This document shows positions 10,890 to 22,902 of a stretch of DNA of 64,000 nt, in pieces. Source of the DNA: Colocasia esculenta (Eukaryota; Streptophyta; Magnoliopsida; Alismatales; Araceae); assembly GCA_014218235.1 (NCBI GenBank), contig CM024753.1, positions 2,728,001-2,792,000 of the forward strand, in the 5' to 3' direction. How positions within the stretch are numbered: the stretch's first letter is position 1; each line of letters begins with the position of its first letter. The notes under the pieces were generated by a model, which saw nothing but the letters and a program-made list of their open reading frames with translations, did no database searches and was not told where the DNA came from. Both the position numbers and the translations under genes were made by a program.

Positions 10890-13823
10890 TTCACTGTCCC
10901 CTCAAAGAAGAGGCATCACGATTGCGCGTGTTCATGTGTCCATTAATTTTATTATTTAATTTATGTGGATGCATGTATTGCATGGTCAGCGCCCCTTAAA
11001 AGCTTCCTTTGTCCAACCCCTACCCGCTCAGAGGGGATTACAACTATCAAGTTCAGTGGAATTGTTCGTGGCAGATAGAAAGAAAGAGCGCGAGAGCGAC
11101 TAGCTGGTTGCATGTTGCAGATACAATTTTGGTGTGCTGAGGAAACCAACTGCTGGTTTCCTCACAAGACTTTCTCTCTCGCTCGCCTACCCTTCGGTCA
11201 TTCTCAAGAGCCAAGTGATATATATATATATATATATATAAATGTGTGTTTATAAATAAGACATATGTTAAGCTCTTTTATAAAGAAGATGACAAAACAT
11301 AAGAATCACTTCTTAAGAGAGGTACAGTGAAATTTCGCCCCATATTCAATAACGTCTTTTGTGGAAAACTAAACGAGAAGTCATAGACTTTGTCCTAGCA
11401 TCTTATCATAATAAGATCTACACACATTTATTCTCACTAAAGAGGATGCTATGTAAAAGTATGGTTTAATACCACATTAGAGATATAAGTGAAAATAAGT
11501 GATTGTTTATAGGATAAATTAATTAGGAGTCTCTATTAGAAGTTTGACTTATTTTTTAATCCTTGACAGAACTGTAATTCATTATAGTAAATGTTATCAC
11601 ATATTATAGTATACGTTAAATTCTATTACGAGAATGACCTTTTTATTACAATCAAAGACTCTTAATTAATTTATCTCTGTTTATAAGTAAGACGTATTCT
11701 TCTTCTTTCGAAAAAATTATTTTCTAAAAAAAATGACAAAACTCTAAATAAAAAATAATACCCTTTTAAAAGGGCCATACTGAAATTCCTCCCATCTTCA
11801 CCGATATGTATTAAAATATTAAGATGTCACATGTACTTTTATTATTTAACACCTACTTTATCATGTACAAAAATGAGTGTCACATGAAACTCTCCTAATT
11901 AAAATTACTTTCAGGTGGAAGAACTGATTTATATATAGAGAGAGAGAAAAAAATTAGTACACTTAAATTTTACACTTTATAATTGTATTTATTACTTCTC
12001 ATTAAATTGATGTATTATGCTGGTGAAATGTAAAATTTAAGTGCACAAAATTTTTCCGATGGAGTCGGTCAATGGCGCGTTAGATTGGGCACAAATGTGC
12101 ACAAGTGAAAAGCACAATTTCATCTCTGTATATTCAGCTGAGTCACATTAGGGACTTGGGCGTATCATGCAGGGTAGATGTAGTCGGCATGTGATGTCGG
12201 CATGTCCGGTAGTGGGAGGACATCTGAGAGTACGTACAGGAGGACAGCTCCTGATCTAGTCTCTCTCCCGGCCCCTTCAATTTTTTCTCTCATCTATGCG
12301 TGTGTCGGGGCTGGACAGTCGCATTCATCGGTAGGACCATGATTGGTACCACCCTTTGCTGCCTGCCAGTACTGCTAATATGTACAAACAAAACGAGTGG
12401 CATGCAACGGAGCAAGCTGGATCAAGGGGAGATATATATAGGCCGCCATGGCGCTGTGTGTTTGTGTTTGGCTGCATTATATATGCTAGAAGTGGGGTAT
12501 CTACGCAACACGATCAATTCTTATCACGTATATGAATATAGATGTATATCTGTTTTCAAAAATGCCAGACAAACCGGGGGATTTTGCTGCGTACTCATAC
12601 TGGCCCAGGTCCCTCTAAAGTCTAACCCCCAACTCCAAACACAAAGTCCACCACTTTCTCTCGCTTTCCATGTGGAGGTAGGTAATTAATAATAGTAGTA
12701 ATAGTAGTAGTACTTGCAATGTCTTGGTGTTTTAAAAAAAACAGAGTCTTTTTCTGTTAAAAAAAAGATTTTTTCAGAGAGGAATATAATAGATCCTAGT
12801 TATAAAAATATATTTATTTTTACTACATCTAATATTAGACTATCCTATGTCGTCTCTACAATAATAATATTATTATTAATTCATTAACAATCAGCCTATC
12901 CCCTTCTCATCAGCTCTTGCCTTATTTAGAAAAATTCTTCATGCCTGCCCCCTCTTGCCAACCTTATGCGCCCACCCCACTACCCCAGGTACAAGAGAAG
13001 AAATGTTGCGCCGGGCTCGTCCCGATGTGCTATAGATGTCTGAGATTTGCTGACGATGAAAAATATCGTTAGGAATTGTAAATAAGAGAGAGCAGCCAAG
13101 GGGTCCCAAATATTGTCCTGAGTGAAAATTATTCTCCGACACTCACGTGCATTCAGAAATGACGTAGAATCACTCAAATTATTTTTTATTCATCAAGAGC
13201 AGGAGCAAGATTAAGATTAAAAAAAGAAAGAAATTTTGGGGTCTTAAACTTTTGGGATTAGATACCACTGATTTCAGTGGGGTCACCCTCTTAATTATAA
13301 AAACTCCTAAAAATTCACAATTTAAGTAGTCATTTTTAAAGAAGAAAAAAAATTCAGTGAGATCACGTGACCCCACTGAACACATGTTATACGTCTGTCC
13401 ATGAAAATGGTAGAGAATGGGGAGCAATCAGGAAGTGAGAAAAGAGTCTGGTGCTCTTATGTGGGGATATGAATTATGTCCCAAAAAAGGCTTAATTGGC
13501 TCAGTTCCGGCATTGCTTCCTATAAACGTAAGTCGGAAGTTCCTATTGTTCGTGCCACCCCCCACTTACCCATGCCATACCACTCTGGGTTCAGTTGGAG
13601 GCTATTGTAGGAATGGAGTGGTCTTAATTATAGACCAACATATTTTTTTATCTAACCTACGAGGCATGAGACGTGCCTTGTAGCAATTTGGAAGTTTAAT
13701 TAATATAAATAAATTATAAATTATCAAATAATAAATGATGCACCAATAAAGAAGAGATGATGATGAGATTAAATAATGACTTATAGAAGAGCTAAGGGTT
13801 AAAAGAGAATATAGAATAATAAC
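10890..13823. other. Gene-free spacer with degenerate repeats
   Basis: No gene was recognised. Two diverged direct repeats (about 11249-11350 and 11680-11790) share TTTATAA(A/G)TAAGACG-like starts and an AAATT(T/C)C..CCCAT..TTCA end. A small inverted pair around CAGTGGGGTCAC lies at about 13270-13380. The remaining sequence shows no element ends. Confidence 0.4.
11945..12057. mobile_element. Small MITE-like inverted repeat
   Basis: Inverted arms of about 26 bp: GTACACTTAAATTTTACACT near 11957 pairs with a segment containing TGTAAAATTTAAGTGCAC near 12029. The ends resemble GAGAAAAA/GGAAAAA. No target-site duplication could be fixed because the left side runs into (GA)n, so family assignment is open. 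Confidence 0.5.
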
Positions 13824-14526
13824 TGTTGCAAAAAGTGTAACATAGGTTAGCTCAGGTCGAGATGACTGTTGAGATGCTTCTCGAAAAAGACTGAGCTGAG
13901 ACAACTAAGCTGATGAATCCCGTCTGAGGAGCGCTTGTCCGACGTGTGATGCTAGTTCTAAGCTCTCGACCTAACTTGCAAAGCCCGCCAAGAAGCCTCA
14001 GCGGGGAGACACTCTGACGCTCTTGTCAGTCGCTAGCCGAGCAGAATGGTCTAGCTTGAGGTAGAGCAGCGTACCTGCGCCGGTGGAGTGTCTGTCTCTT
14101 ATATAGTGTTAGGACACATGTGTAACAACTAGACGACCCCGTCAATCTCGCTGGGGGTCTCCGTGATTGACGCCGAATTTAAGTTGCCACCGACCTGCCA
14201 GGTCATCGTGACCATGGTCTTAGTAACCGCAGTTATAGGTCCCATGATCATCGGACCTTACCTTATTTGTCTGTCAGTCACGTGAGCACCGCTTCGGGGC
14301 ACGCACGAGCACGCTAGGCCCCAGGTCGGCTCCGTTCGAGCCGAGAGAGCGTTCTCGGCCAAGTTGCGGAAGACGGCCCGAGGTGCATCACAGGTCTAAC
14401 CATACCGACCAGACTCGTCGGATCGCATATCGCTGATGTTCTTCCTGAGAAAGCAAGGACGTTGTCCTATGCCTTCATTGTGGTCGGCCGAGAACTTAGC
14501 CGACCTGCTGGGATCATCCCGTATCA
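13824..14526 (-). mobile_element. Solo LTR with 5-bp target-site duplication
   Basis: A 703-bp segment starts TGTTGCAAAAAG and ends CCCGTATCA, so it has canonical TG...CA ends. It is flanked by the direct repeat ATAAC (13819-13823 and 14527-14531), the 5-bp duplication expected of LTR retrotransposons. Its GC content is clearly higher than the neighbouring DNA. On the minus strand, CTATATAAGAGACAG (about 14096-14110) looks like an LTR TATA box, giving the minus orientation. No internal retrotransposon domain adjoins it, so it is a solo LTR left by recombination. The superfamily cannot be told from the LTR alone. Confidence 0.85.
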
Positions 14527-14531
14527 ATAAC

Positions 14532-16812
14532 AAAAGAAAAAAATCTTGTTAAATTTAATATGTTCAATACTCAATAACTAAATTGGACTAATTAGACTTA
14601 ATTATATTAGGTAATGGGCCAATTTTGTTCCCAAACCCTACCCTAACTTGGAGAGCATATTTTTCACTAAAATTCAACTTTAATTTCAGTTGGAGAGTTC
14701 AAATAAAAGAGATAAATCAAGCAAATTCGCAAAAGATTAATTTAGAGCAATGATAGGACTTTTATAGTCTTACCCTTTAAATACACCCTCTAATCTCATT
14801 TTGGCCAAGGCACACAACTACTGAGATGTGGTTGGATGAAGGAAGGGCGACTGGAGATGATGAATTCAAGGAGAAATTCTAGAAGACTTGGTGTTCAATT
14901 CATTCTTTGCCCTAAAACCTTTAAAACACTCGAAGGTAGGTATTCTAACATGCTAAATCTAATTATTCTTCTAGTCAATCATCATGCTAAAATCATATTC
15001 CTCTTGTTGTTCCCAATTTTTTAAGCTCATATAGTGAGTATTTTGTGTTCAAAAATCATGTGTATATATATATATATATATGTTCATCCAAGATCTTGGT
15101 CTTCCCTTCAAATCATGTCCAATCCCAATTTATTTGGAAATTCATGATTATTGTATGTTTATAAACATGTTAGGAAGGTTTTAAAAGCGATTTGATGATT
15201 TATACTTCAATATATATCAGGATCTTTACATTTTATTGAGCATGTATCACCCATGGATTCACTGCGCGTGAGAATGCGACGGAACCCTTGACTACCTTCT
15301 GAACGCATTCCTACAGTAGACCATGTTCAAGTCGCACTCAGTCAAGCCCGCATGTTTTCTTAACATGAACGCACTCGGCTACTTGAACACCTTGTAAATG
15401 TAGGTAGTGCCTGCCCATGTTTAGACTATCGGCTTAAAATCTCTAATTTTCTAAAAATAGTGCCATAAACCCTTCATTTACATATTATTAATGACTATTA
15501 AACCCCAAAATATGTTAATTAATAATATTTCTGAATTAAAGAATGTAATAGCCAGTTAGTGATTAGATTATGAATAAAATTATTAGTTGATTATTGGTGT
15601 TATCTAATTGTCCAATAATTTGTTATTTCTTTAGTACTTGTTCAGTTTATTCGCATAATTACAACTTCCCGTTCTGATATTTCGAGTCAAGACGAGACAA
15701 GTCTTGCCATTACCATGCTCTAGAGTCCTAAGAAGGTGCCTGGCTATTGATGTTTCCATGATCTAGAGTTTCACGGACATGTCTGATAGCCTGTGTTGCC
15801 ATGTTCTAGAGTAGCAAGGGCGTGCATCACCATGGCCCAAAGCATATCCCAATTATGGAGCTCCGACAGCTCTGAATCATCTGAGGATGATAAGCCAAGT
15901 TTGGAGATGTCTCATCCACTTTGGTTCGAATTTCAAAGGCCTCACAAGCCTAATGAATTGGGCTTCGGTGGGATGCGCTAACATTCTGCCTTCTCTATAG
16001 CTTTGCCATATATAGGGAATCAGGCTCTAATAAGCTATGGCTAATATCCTCCCTCCACAATAGGCTGTGAATAGTTGGGCTGTGGTAAGCTATAGCCATA
16101 TTCTCTCTCCTCATCCCCCCCCCCCCCCCCCATCCTCAAGTACAAGAGTAATTATAGGATGAATGGTTGGTTACAATTCTAGAGTGTAGGACCTGTCACT
16201 GACTAATTTAGATTCACTTCGCACAATCCGATGCCAGCAATGGGGCACTACTGACATTTCATCCAAGATATCTTCACTTTTGATTAAAGATATCTTCACT
16301 TTATCCCCAATCTATCTTAATACAAATGTTGTTAAATAAGGGCTCAATACTTCGGCCAGACCATCCGAGCTGTTTGATCAGCGAGACGCCTTGCTCATGC
16401 CAAAACCTAAAATAATTTTGTAGAGATCGAAAAATGATCTTGTGAGTTGGACCATCCCCTTGATTATGTGCTCGTAATTAAAATTTTATCATGCTTTTAA
16501 CACAAAAACTGGAGGAGGTTTTCAATTGCTATATCTTCTTTTGCCCTTTCCAGGCAGGTACAACTCTTTATTTCCCCGTTAAGCAAGTGAGGGTGGTATT
16601 AATAAAGAATAAAAAGTATGTACGAAAGGATCTAGTGAGCCCCTGTCCAGGACAGAGCCACGTACTATATATAGCTGCATATAGGAATATAGACTATAAA
16701 TATTCTTAGTTAGTTACCAAAGATTAAAGAATGTAATTAATTCGGTATGCACGCAGACCTCTTTCACTGGTCCAGTTAGAGCTCAATTGACCTCTTCTCA
16801 TCATGAGTAGTG
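14532..16812. other. Gene-free spacer
   Basis: No gene was recognised. Three loose copies of CCATG(C/A/T)TCTAGAGT occur at 15712-15815 about 50 bases apart, and there is a poly-C tract near 16115. These may be remains of an older element. Confidence 0.4.
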
Positions 16813-17000
16813 GAGTAACAGTTTTATAACACCATTTGATAATATCATTTAGTAATATCACCATTAAAGCTGTGCTATATATATCAATAATTTAAATAAA
16901 AAAATTAAAAAAAAAATTATAATTGCTGAGGATTACATGAGTATTTTGATTGATGTGTTACTTTAATATGTTATCAACCGGCGTTACTAAACCATTTCTC
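16813..17000. mobile_element. Mutator-like MITE, subfamily A copy 3
   Basis: A 188-bp element. The left end is GAGTAACAGTTTTATAACAC, and the right end read inward is GAGAAATGGTTTAGTAACGC. A perfect 9-bp duplication TGAGTAGTG (16804-16812 and 17001-17009) flanks it. It is the longest of the three subfamily A copies because of an A-rich centre. Confidence 0.9.
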
Positions 17001-17009
17001 TGAGTAGTG

Positions 17010-20000
17010 TGCCCATAAGTCAGTGGTTATGTCTCGATAGGTCCACGTGGGTCTCTTGTAACCAGCCCGTCAAATTAGGCTCGCAGCATGAGGAAAAGTC
17101 AACGCACGGGACACGTGGCCAGGACCGTTAACTGATAGAGTATTTATATATCATTAAGTTTTTTCAACTCGATCGATCGTAGAATTGTGATGTCACAAAA
17201 AAGGAAAAGGAAATTAACAAACCCCACCCTCTCAACAGTCAACATAATAAGGTGTCGTACATTTGACGTTGACGGGTTAAAACGATGGGTTGTGGGGGCT
17301 AACCGGCAGGCACGTCTATATCCGCCTTCCCGGGTGCTACCACAGAGAGGTGCAAAGGCCGACGGAACTCATGAAGATCCAACGAGGAAGGTTACCGGCC
17401 GAGAGCTAGCCGATCCAAGTTAAGTTTGACAACTGACTCTTGTTCACACTTAATTATTCAACAGCCTTTTTCCTGATGTGTGGGGAGGTTGAGAGAGCCG
17501 ATCGATCTAGTAACTAATAATTTAATAATGCCGGTGCATGCGAGGAGGGGACTGATCAATGCGCGCGTCCATGATGCATGGAGAAATAATGATGCATGCA
17601 TGGAATTGGAGATGGATGGAAGCAGCTTGTACATATATATATATATATATACAATACAATATTAATTAGTTTAATTAATAAGGCGTGCGTCGTCACATAT
17701 ATATATATGCTTACAAACATTTCCAACCTCGTGCTTCGACTCCATTCTCTATCGTCACAATTATTAATATTGTCTACAGATCGATCGGAGGCCGGAGGAT
17801 GCAACGTACGTACTAATTATATACATATATATATATATATGAATGTCCGCATCAATTAACGTACAGAGTAAATGTGCGTGTGAACATCGTGTGTTTTGAC
17901 GAACTTCTCAGTATGTACCCGATCGACGTGGAAGCAGCCTTCCATGGCTCGCTTAATTCGCCAGCCAAGTTAGAGGCGGCCTGATATATATATATATAGA
18001 CACTCGACGCCCTACAAATAACTCGTGCCAACATTTATATATAATGGTTTAATAACACGTACGCCACAACTTTTAATATACCAAACAAAACTTACTGCAA
18101 CCCTACCTTTTATGAGACATTTGGAGTATTACTTTTCATAAATGATGATATGACACATTTTTTTATTCGTTATGTCATTTTATCAGTGTCTCGAAACAGT
18201 GCTATATATAAAACCATCATAATTATATTCGAAAAATATAATCCATCATAATATATTCGTCGTGAGTTTTCCTTTTCGCAGCGCAGGGCGTGGCGCGAGT
18301 ACCGACATCCACCCCGGAATAGAGGCGTGGACGATGGGTGGAGGAAACAGAGCCGCGAGTTCCTTTCCTCAAACTTATAGACTAGTCCTTTTTTCTGGAA
18401 GAAGACATCTCATCTCTTGCACACCTTCTAGAACTGTGCCAAGTCATGGGATAGGATGAGATATTATTACAATATTTTATATCTACTTTTTAATTTTATA
18501 GGGTTACATATATAGCATGTACGTACTTAACTTCCATGTACACCCACATTAAGTGTGTACCAATTAAGTCTTTCTCATTATATAAATCTTAAAAGCCCAA
18601 CCTGTTACTATTACTTAATTAATAGAAAGCTTCAGAGACGTTTCCCTCCGGGGACGAGGACTTTGGATGACAGGTGCATCCCGCAGATATCTGACGACTT
18701 CGAAGCACCCGTTGAAACAAACCGGGGAAATCATGGCATTACCTGCCGCTGCCGACGTCTTATTTGTTCCATATGCAAATTCTATATAGTTAATTCCTCG
18801 AGATGCATATATATACACATATCCATGGGCAGACGAAGAAGTCCTTGTGGCTTCATAAGTATGGTTTGGTGACGCCGTTAATTAGTTGGCAATTAAAACT
18901 CGAGAACTTAATTTGGACTTCTGACTTTCTCAATATATATGCGAGCTATATGTATGTGCACTACTACTTTCAACGTACACTTACATCGTCTTTTCTTTGA
19001 GTACTTGAGTGGCGGCGTTGACGAGGAAGACATATATAGGATTCCTTTTTTCTCTGCACGTAATTAGCAATTTCCTGTTGACATTGTAAGGTACTAATTA
19101 ATATTCCTCCACCCTTGGAACAATTGAATTGCTGCTCAGGGGTATTGGCTGCTGGTGTGTAAATTAACAACTTAATTATAATCCACACTCTATATAGGTA
19201 TAGTGGACCATGCAGTCGTACGTCGTTAATTAACTTTTGGGAAGCTAGCTAATTAGCGAAGGGTCGTCTGTACGTACCATTGTAATTAAGACATATCCGG
19301 GTAGAACAATTAATGGTACAGACGTAGAAAGAAGTTGTTGTCCGTACGAACGCATTTGTATATCTTACACACAAAAAGAGAATATATAACGTATCGATGC
19401 AGTGATATTTATAAAACTCACTCGACACATGTAATTAATTTGGTAATTATTTAGGTAAGGGGCCGGAAAATATGTATAATCAATATTGGCTGTTGTCAGG
19501 ATGTTGCTGGCTCCCGGCAGCTTCAATGAACTCTTACCACAGATCATTTTGTGGACGTACGGGTGAAGGGTGGGACCACCCACCTCAGGATAAAGACGAA
19601 AGATGAACTTAATCTGCGCAGTCAGTGATGGATGAGAGTTAGGGAGGTGCATCATCGATCGATGAGAGGTGGTTTTCAATGGCAGATCTAATTTGAGATC
19701 AGTGAGATCCTGTGATTTTATTGAATTGAAAAAATTTTATTAACTAGTGATATAAAATTTCACTATGAATAACTCTACTAGATCAAAAAAAAAATATAAA
19801 TATATATATATATATATATAAATACATCTACTGAACAAAGATTCTAGATCGGTCACTAACTACCTTTTGATCAATTCCCCGGCCCGGACAAAGGGGAACC
19901 AGTGCTTTTGGAGAGGACACAGGACACAGACAATAGCTAGACACCCTCCTCTCCGTTCACCGTTGGGTGGACTGGACGCTAATGCTGGACTGGTGGCCGC

Positions 20001-21298
20001 GCTCCTCTGCGCCCTTACAATTTTAGCCGGTGGATCGACCGATGGCCGATTGGCGCCGTCGCCGTCAAGAGCGAACTCGGATCCCTCCTCCTGTACACCA
20101 CTGTCTGACTTTTCCTGCCCCTCTCCCCCCATCATCGATAGACAAGACTTTACACAACATGGCTTTGGTTTGTCTTCTCTTTTCCTCTTTCTTACGAAAA
20201 GGGGAACCGGGTTTCCGGGAACTGGGCGGCCGCAGCGGTTTTCCCCGAATGGTGGACCCCACGTACACCACCACGTAGCGATTGGACGCGGATGGGATTC
20301 TGAGGGGGAGGCACTCGGACACTCCACTCTCTCTCAGTAAGCTTACTATTTAAGCTCTAAAGGCTAAGCAAAGCATCCGGGCTTGACCCCATCCATCTCT
20401 CAATTTATTCTCTCTCCCGAGCTAGTTGTCATATCTGTTGCATGTTATGATTATGTCCCTGTTTCCCTCGTATGTATAGCTCCCTTAAAAAGTGCTTAAT
20501 TTCGTGGTCTGACAAAGATCCGGGCCTTCAGCCTCCAATGGACTACATACTTTGTAGGAACCCATCAACTGATCTCACGAAGGCAACCAGCTTCTACGCC
20601 CTACTCCCTGTGGGACTTCTCAGTTCAAACAACATTGCGGGGTTTCCCACTCGTCGAGAAGGAAGATCTGTGTCTGAAGAGAGAGAGAGAGTGAGACATG
20701 CAGAGTGTTCTTTGTGCGCGTGTATATGTAATCTGAGTTGAGAGAGAGAAAGAGAGAGAGAGAGGATTGGGATGTTGATACCACCTGAGCTCCGTCCATC
20801 CAATCCACTGGGTTGTCCAAAAGTCTCGTTAATTTTAAAGTGGGACATCGTTGGATGACACAAAACCTTGGCCTCCAAAAGTGGTTTATTAGAATGGATG
20901 AGAACCCACCGCCCCCCCACGTCTCGATCGCTCATCACTTAGTACTACTGGTCCATGCTTTGTGTAAAAGACACAGAGATGATATATACATGTGTTAATT
21001 ATCATTATTATGTGGTGGAGAGAGTGACTTGTGAAGCGAAAGCCAAGTTGTTGATGGTGCCCCTCCACATCCATGAAGCGGCCAACATGCGCGATGGCAT
21101 GAACCCTTGGAATCGCGCAAGCCAACAAAAGCCGCAGCTGGTTCCACTGCGGATCCCCCCCCACTATATTTATTATGCAGCTCATCAAGATCCGGCCTTC
21201 CCCCATGGCACGACAAGACAAACGACACTTTTTTCTATGAAGGAACACGGTTTAAGGATATATGGGACGCCTCCAAGTTTAAACACTTATAATATGTA
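17010..21298. other. Gene-free spacer
   Basis: No credible gene. A GC-rich stretch at 19870-20330 is open on both strands (155 and 157 codons overlapping) but shows no recognisable domain, splice pattern or signal on either. GA runs occur at 20680-20765 and (TA)n tracts at several places. Confidence 0.45.
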
Positions 21299-21482
21299 GA
21301 ATCCTCTCAACCCTCGTGAGAGGGGGTTGGGTCAGTTCAAGAGGTGAGGTGAGTTTTTTTTTATTTTAATTTCTGTGTAAATTAATAAAAATATTACATA
21401 ATATAAGTTAAAATAATAAAAAAATCCACCCCACTCTCTTGTACTGATCCAACTCTCTTTTACGAGGGGTTGAGAGAATTTC
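21299..21482. mobile_element. MITE with ~45-bp terminal inverted repeats
   Basis: The left arm starts GAATCCTCTCAACCCTCGTG, and the right arm read inward starts GAAATTCTCTCAACCCCTCG. Similarity continues through GGGTTGG(G/A)TCAGT(T/A)CAAGAG. The centre is AT-rich and non-coding. No clean target-site duplication was found, so the superfamily is undetermined. Confidence 0.72.
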
Positions 21483-21678
21483 AACTCTCGCCGCCGTCGT
21501 CGTGTGTATATATATATATATATATATATCCTTCTCACATTACGATCGGCCGTGCCCCTTTTGCTCGGACATCTGCCTCTGCCACGCCCTTCGGCCCAAC
21601 GCTAATTCTTAATTTAACTTTTTTTGTTTTTTTTTTGGCAAAAAATATCTACTGTGATATCATCTTACAAATAACAAA

Positions 21679-21850
21679 GAGAAAGATTTTGTGCACTTCT
21701 CAAAGTGTAAAACTGTCATATCATCTTACATTTTTCTCTCTTATTGGTGGGAATCAAGGTGTCACATGGATCTTTCTCTTCTTTTTCACCAGGAGAAGTG
21801 TAAGATAACATGATATTTTTGTACTTTGAGAAGTGCACAAAGTCTTTTTC
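21679..21850. mobile_element. Mutator-like MITE, subfamily B copy 1
   Basis: A 172-bp element. Both ends carry a ~45-bp inverted repeat: GAGAAAGATTTTGTGCACTT on the left, and GAAAAAGACTTTGTGCACTT read inward on the right. The flanks are AATAACAAA (21670-21678) and AACAACAAA (21851-21859), a 9-bp duplication with one change. It lies about 400 bp beyond the stop codon of the eL21 gene. Confidence 0.84.
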
Positions 21851-22251
21851 AACAACAAAATCAGAGCATTGAATTTGAAGAAGTTATATGCACTTTCCGC
21901 GGTCTAGTCCATCTCAATCGATGTGGGACTAAACCCACTCCAACAAACCCAAAGGGAAATGTACACCACCGAAGTACAGGAAAATTGCTACGTGCCCCAA
22001 GTTCAGAACCAGATACCAGGGTCTCTCTCTCAAATAGTGTGATCGAAGCACATCGGCCATTAAAAAAATTTGAGAACTTTAGACAGACCTAATAAAGAGC
22101 TTCAGGAAGTTGATGGTAGTTCGAACCATAAAGATGTATCTGATTTCAAAACGACGACAAAATTCAGATAGACCATTTTCACATTCAAACTCCGAAAAAA
22201 AGATGCCACGAGAACAAAAAACTGTGGGGAAATACTAGTAAAGGAAGATGT

Positions 22252-22746
22252 TTAGTAGCCGCCTTTGAGATCGTTGACGACATCATATGGAATGGGCGTC
22301 ACGGTCTCCAATGTGGCACCTTCCACCATGAAGCCGGGCTTGGGACCCTCGGGTTGCCGCCTGGTGCTGACGACGTCGCCGCGCGCCTTGGCCTCGCGTT
22401 TGAGCTCGTCGTTCTTTATCTTCCTCAGGCGGAACTCCTCGGCGCACCTGGACGGTATCACATGCTCTAAGCGAACATGAATCCTCTTCCGGATGATCCG
22501 GTTACCAACCTGCTTGTTGATCTCGACGCCGATGGCGCGCTTGGTGACGTTCCACACCCTGCCGGTGCGGCCGTGGTAGAACTTGTGTGGCATACCCTTG
22601 TGAACGGCGCCGTTCACCTTGACGTCGACGTAGCCGCCGATCTTGTAGGTCCTCAGGTACGTCGTCAGGGGGATGTAACCCTTCTTCCGGAAGGGCCTCA
22701 CGAAGAGGTCCCTCGTCCGGGAACGCACCCCGTGGCCCGCCGGCAT
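22252..22746 (-). CDS. RPL21: 60S ribosomal protein L21 (eL21)
   Basis: A component of the large subunit of cytosolic ribosomes. The 164-residue product starts MPAGHGVRSRTRDLF and covers the whole family length. Features in order are a basic N-terminus (1-23), the Ribosomal_L21e core with GMPHKFYHGRTGRVWNV (51-67), RIHVRLEHVIPSRC (88-101), and a C-terminal tail ending in KGGY. The start is the only plausible one because MPAGHG is the conserved N-terminus. The coding region is one uninterrupted exon. A possible 3' splice acceptor TTGGCAG, read on the minus strand, ends at 22780, so a leader intron just upstream of the ATG is possible. Codons end mostly in G or C, as in CYP707A. The frame is intact with no decay. 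No immediate neighbour shares its function. Identification is certain; whether it is expressed or is a retrocopy is not shown. Confidence 0.97.
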   Translation of the reverse strand: MPAGHGVRSRTRDLFVRPFRKKGYIPLTTYLRTYKIGGYVDVKVNGAVHKGMPHKFYHGRTGRVWNVTKRAIGVEINKQVGNRIIRKRIHVRLEHVIPSRCAEEFRLRKIKNDELKREAKARGDVVSTRRQPEGPKPGFMVEGATLETVTPIPYDVVNDLKGGY

Positions 22747-22892
22747 CTTCTAGCTCTTCTTCCCGGCTGCTGTCGCACCCTGCCAATAAATCGAGATGCA
22801 TGCACCCTGCCAATCATAGGAAGACAAGTATTGTTAGTGGGCCCCGCAACAATTTGTTATTTGATGATCGAGTCCAGTCTGCAGAAAACTAG

Positions 22893-22902
22893 TATATATA
22901 TA
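22893..22902 (-). promoter_or_regulatory. Candidate TATA box for the eL21 gene
   Basis: TATATATATA lies 147 bases upstream of the eL21 ATG. It is the only TATA-like run close to the gene, but such runs are common in this AT-rich DNA. No transcript start evidence is available. Confidence 0.28.

Noticed and set aside
12930..13170. Another subfamily C MITE starting GAAAAATTCTTCATGCCTGC
   Set aside because: No matching inverted right end or 9-bp duplication was found.
19860..20340. Overlapping 155- and 157-codon frames on opposite strands
   Set aside because: Neither has a recognisable domain; the GC-rich stretch is simply poor in stop codons.
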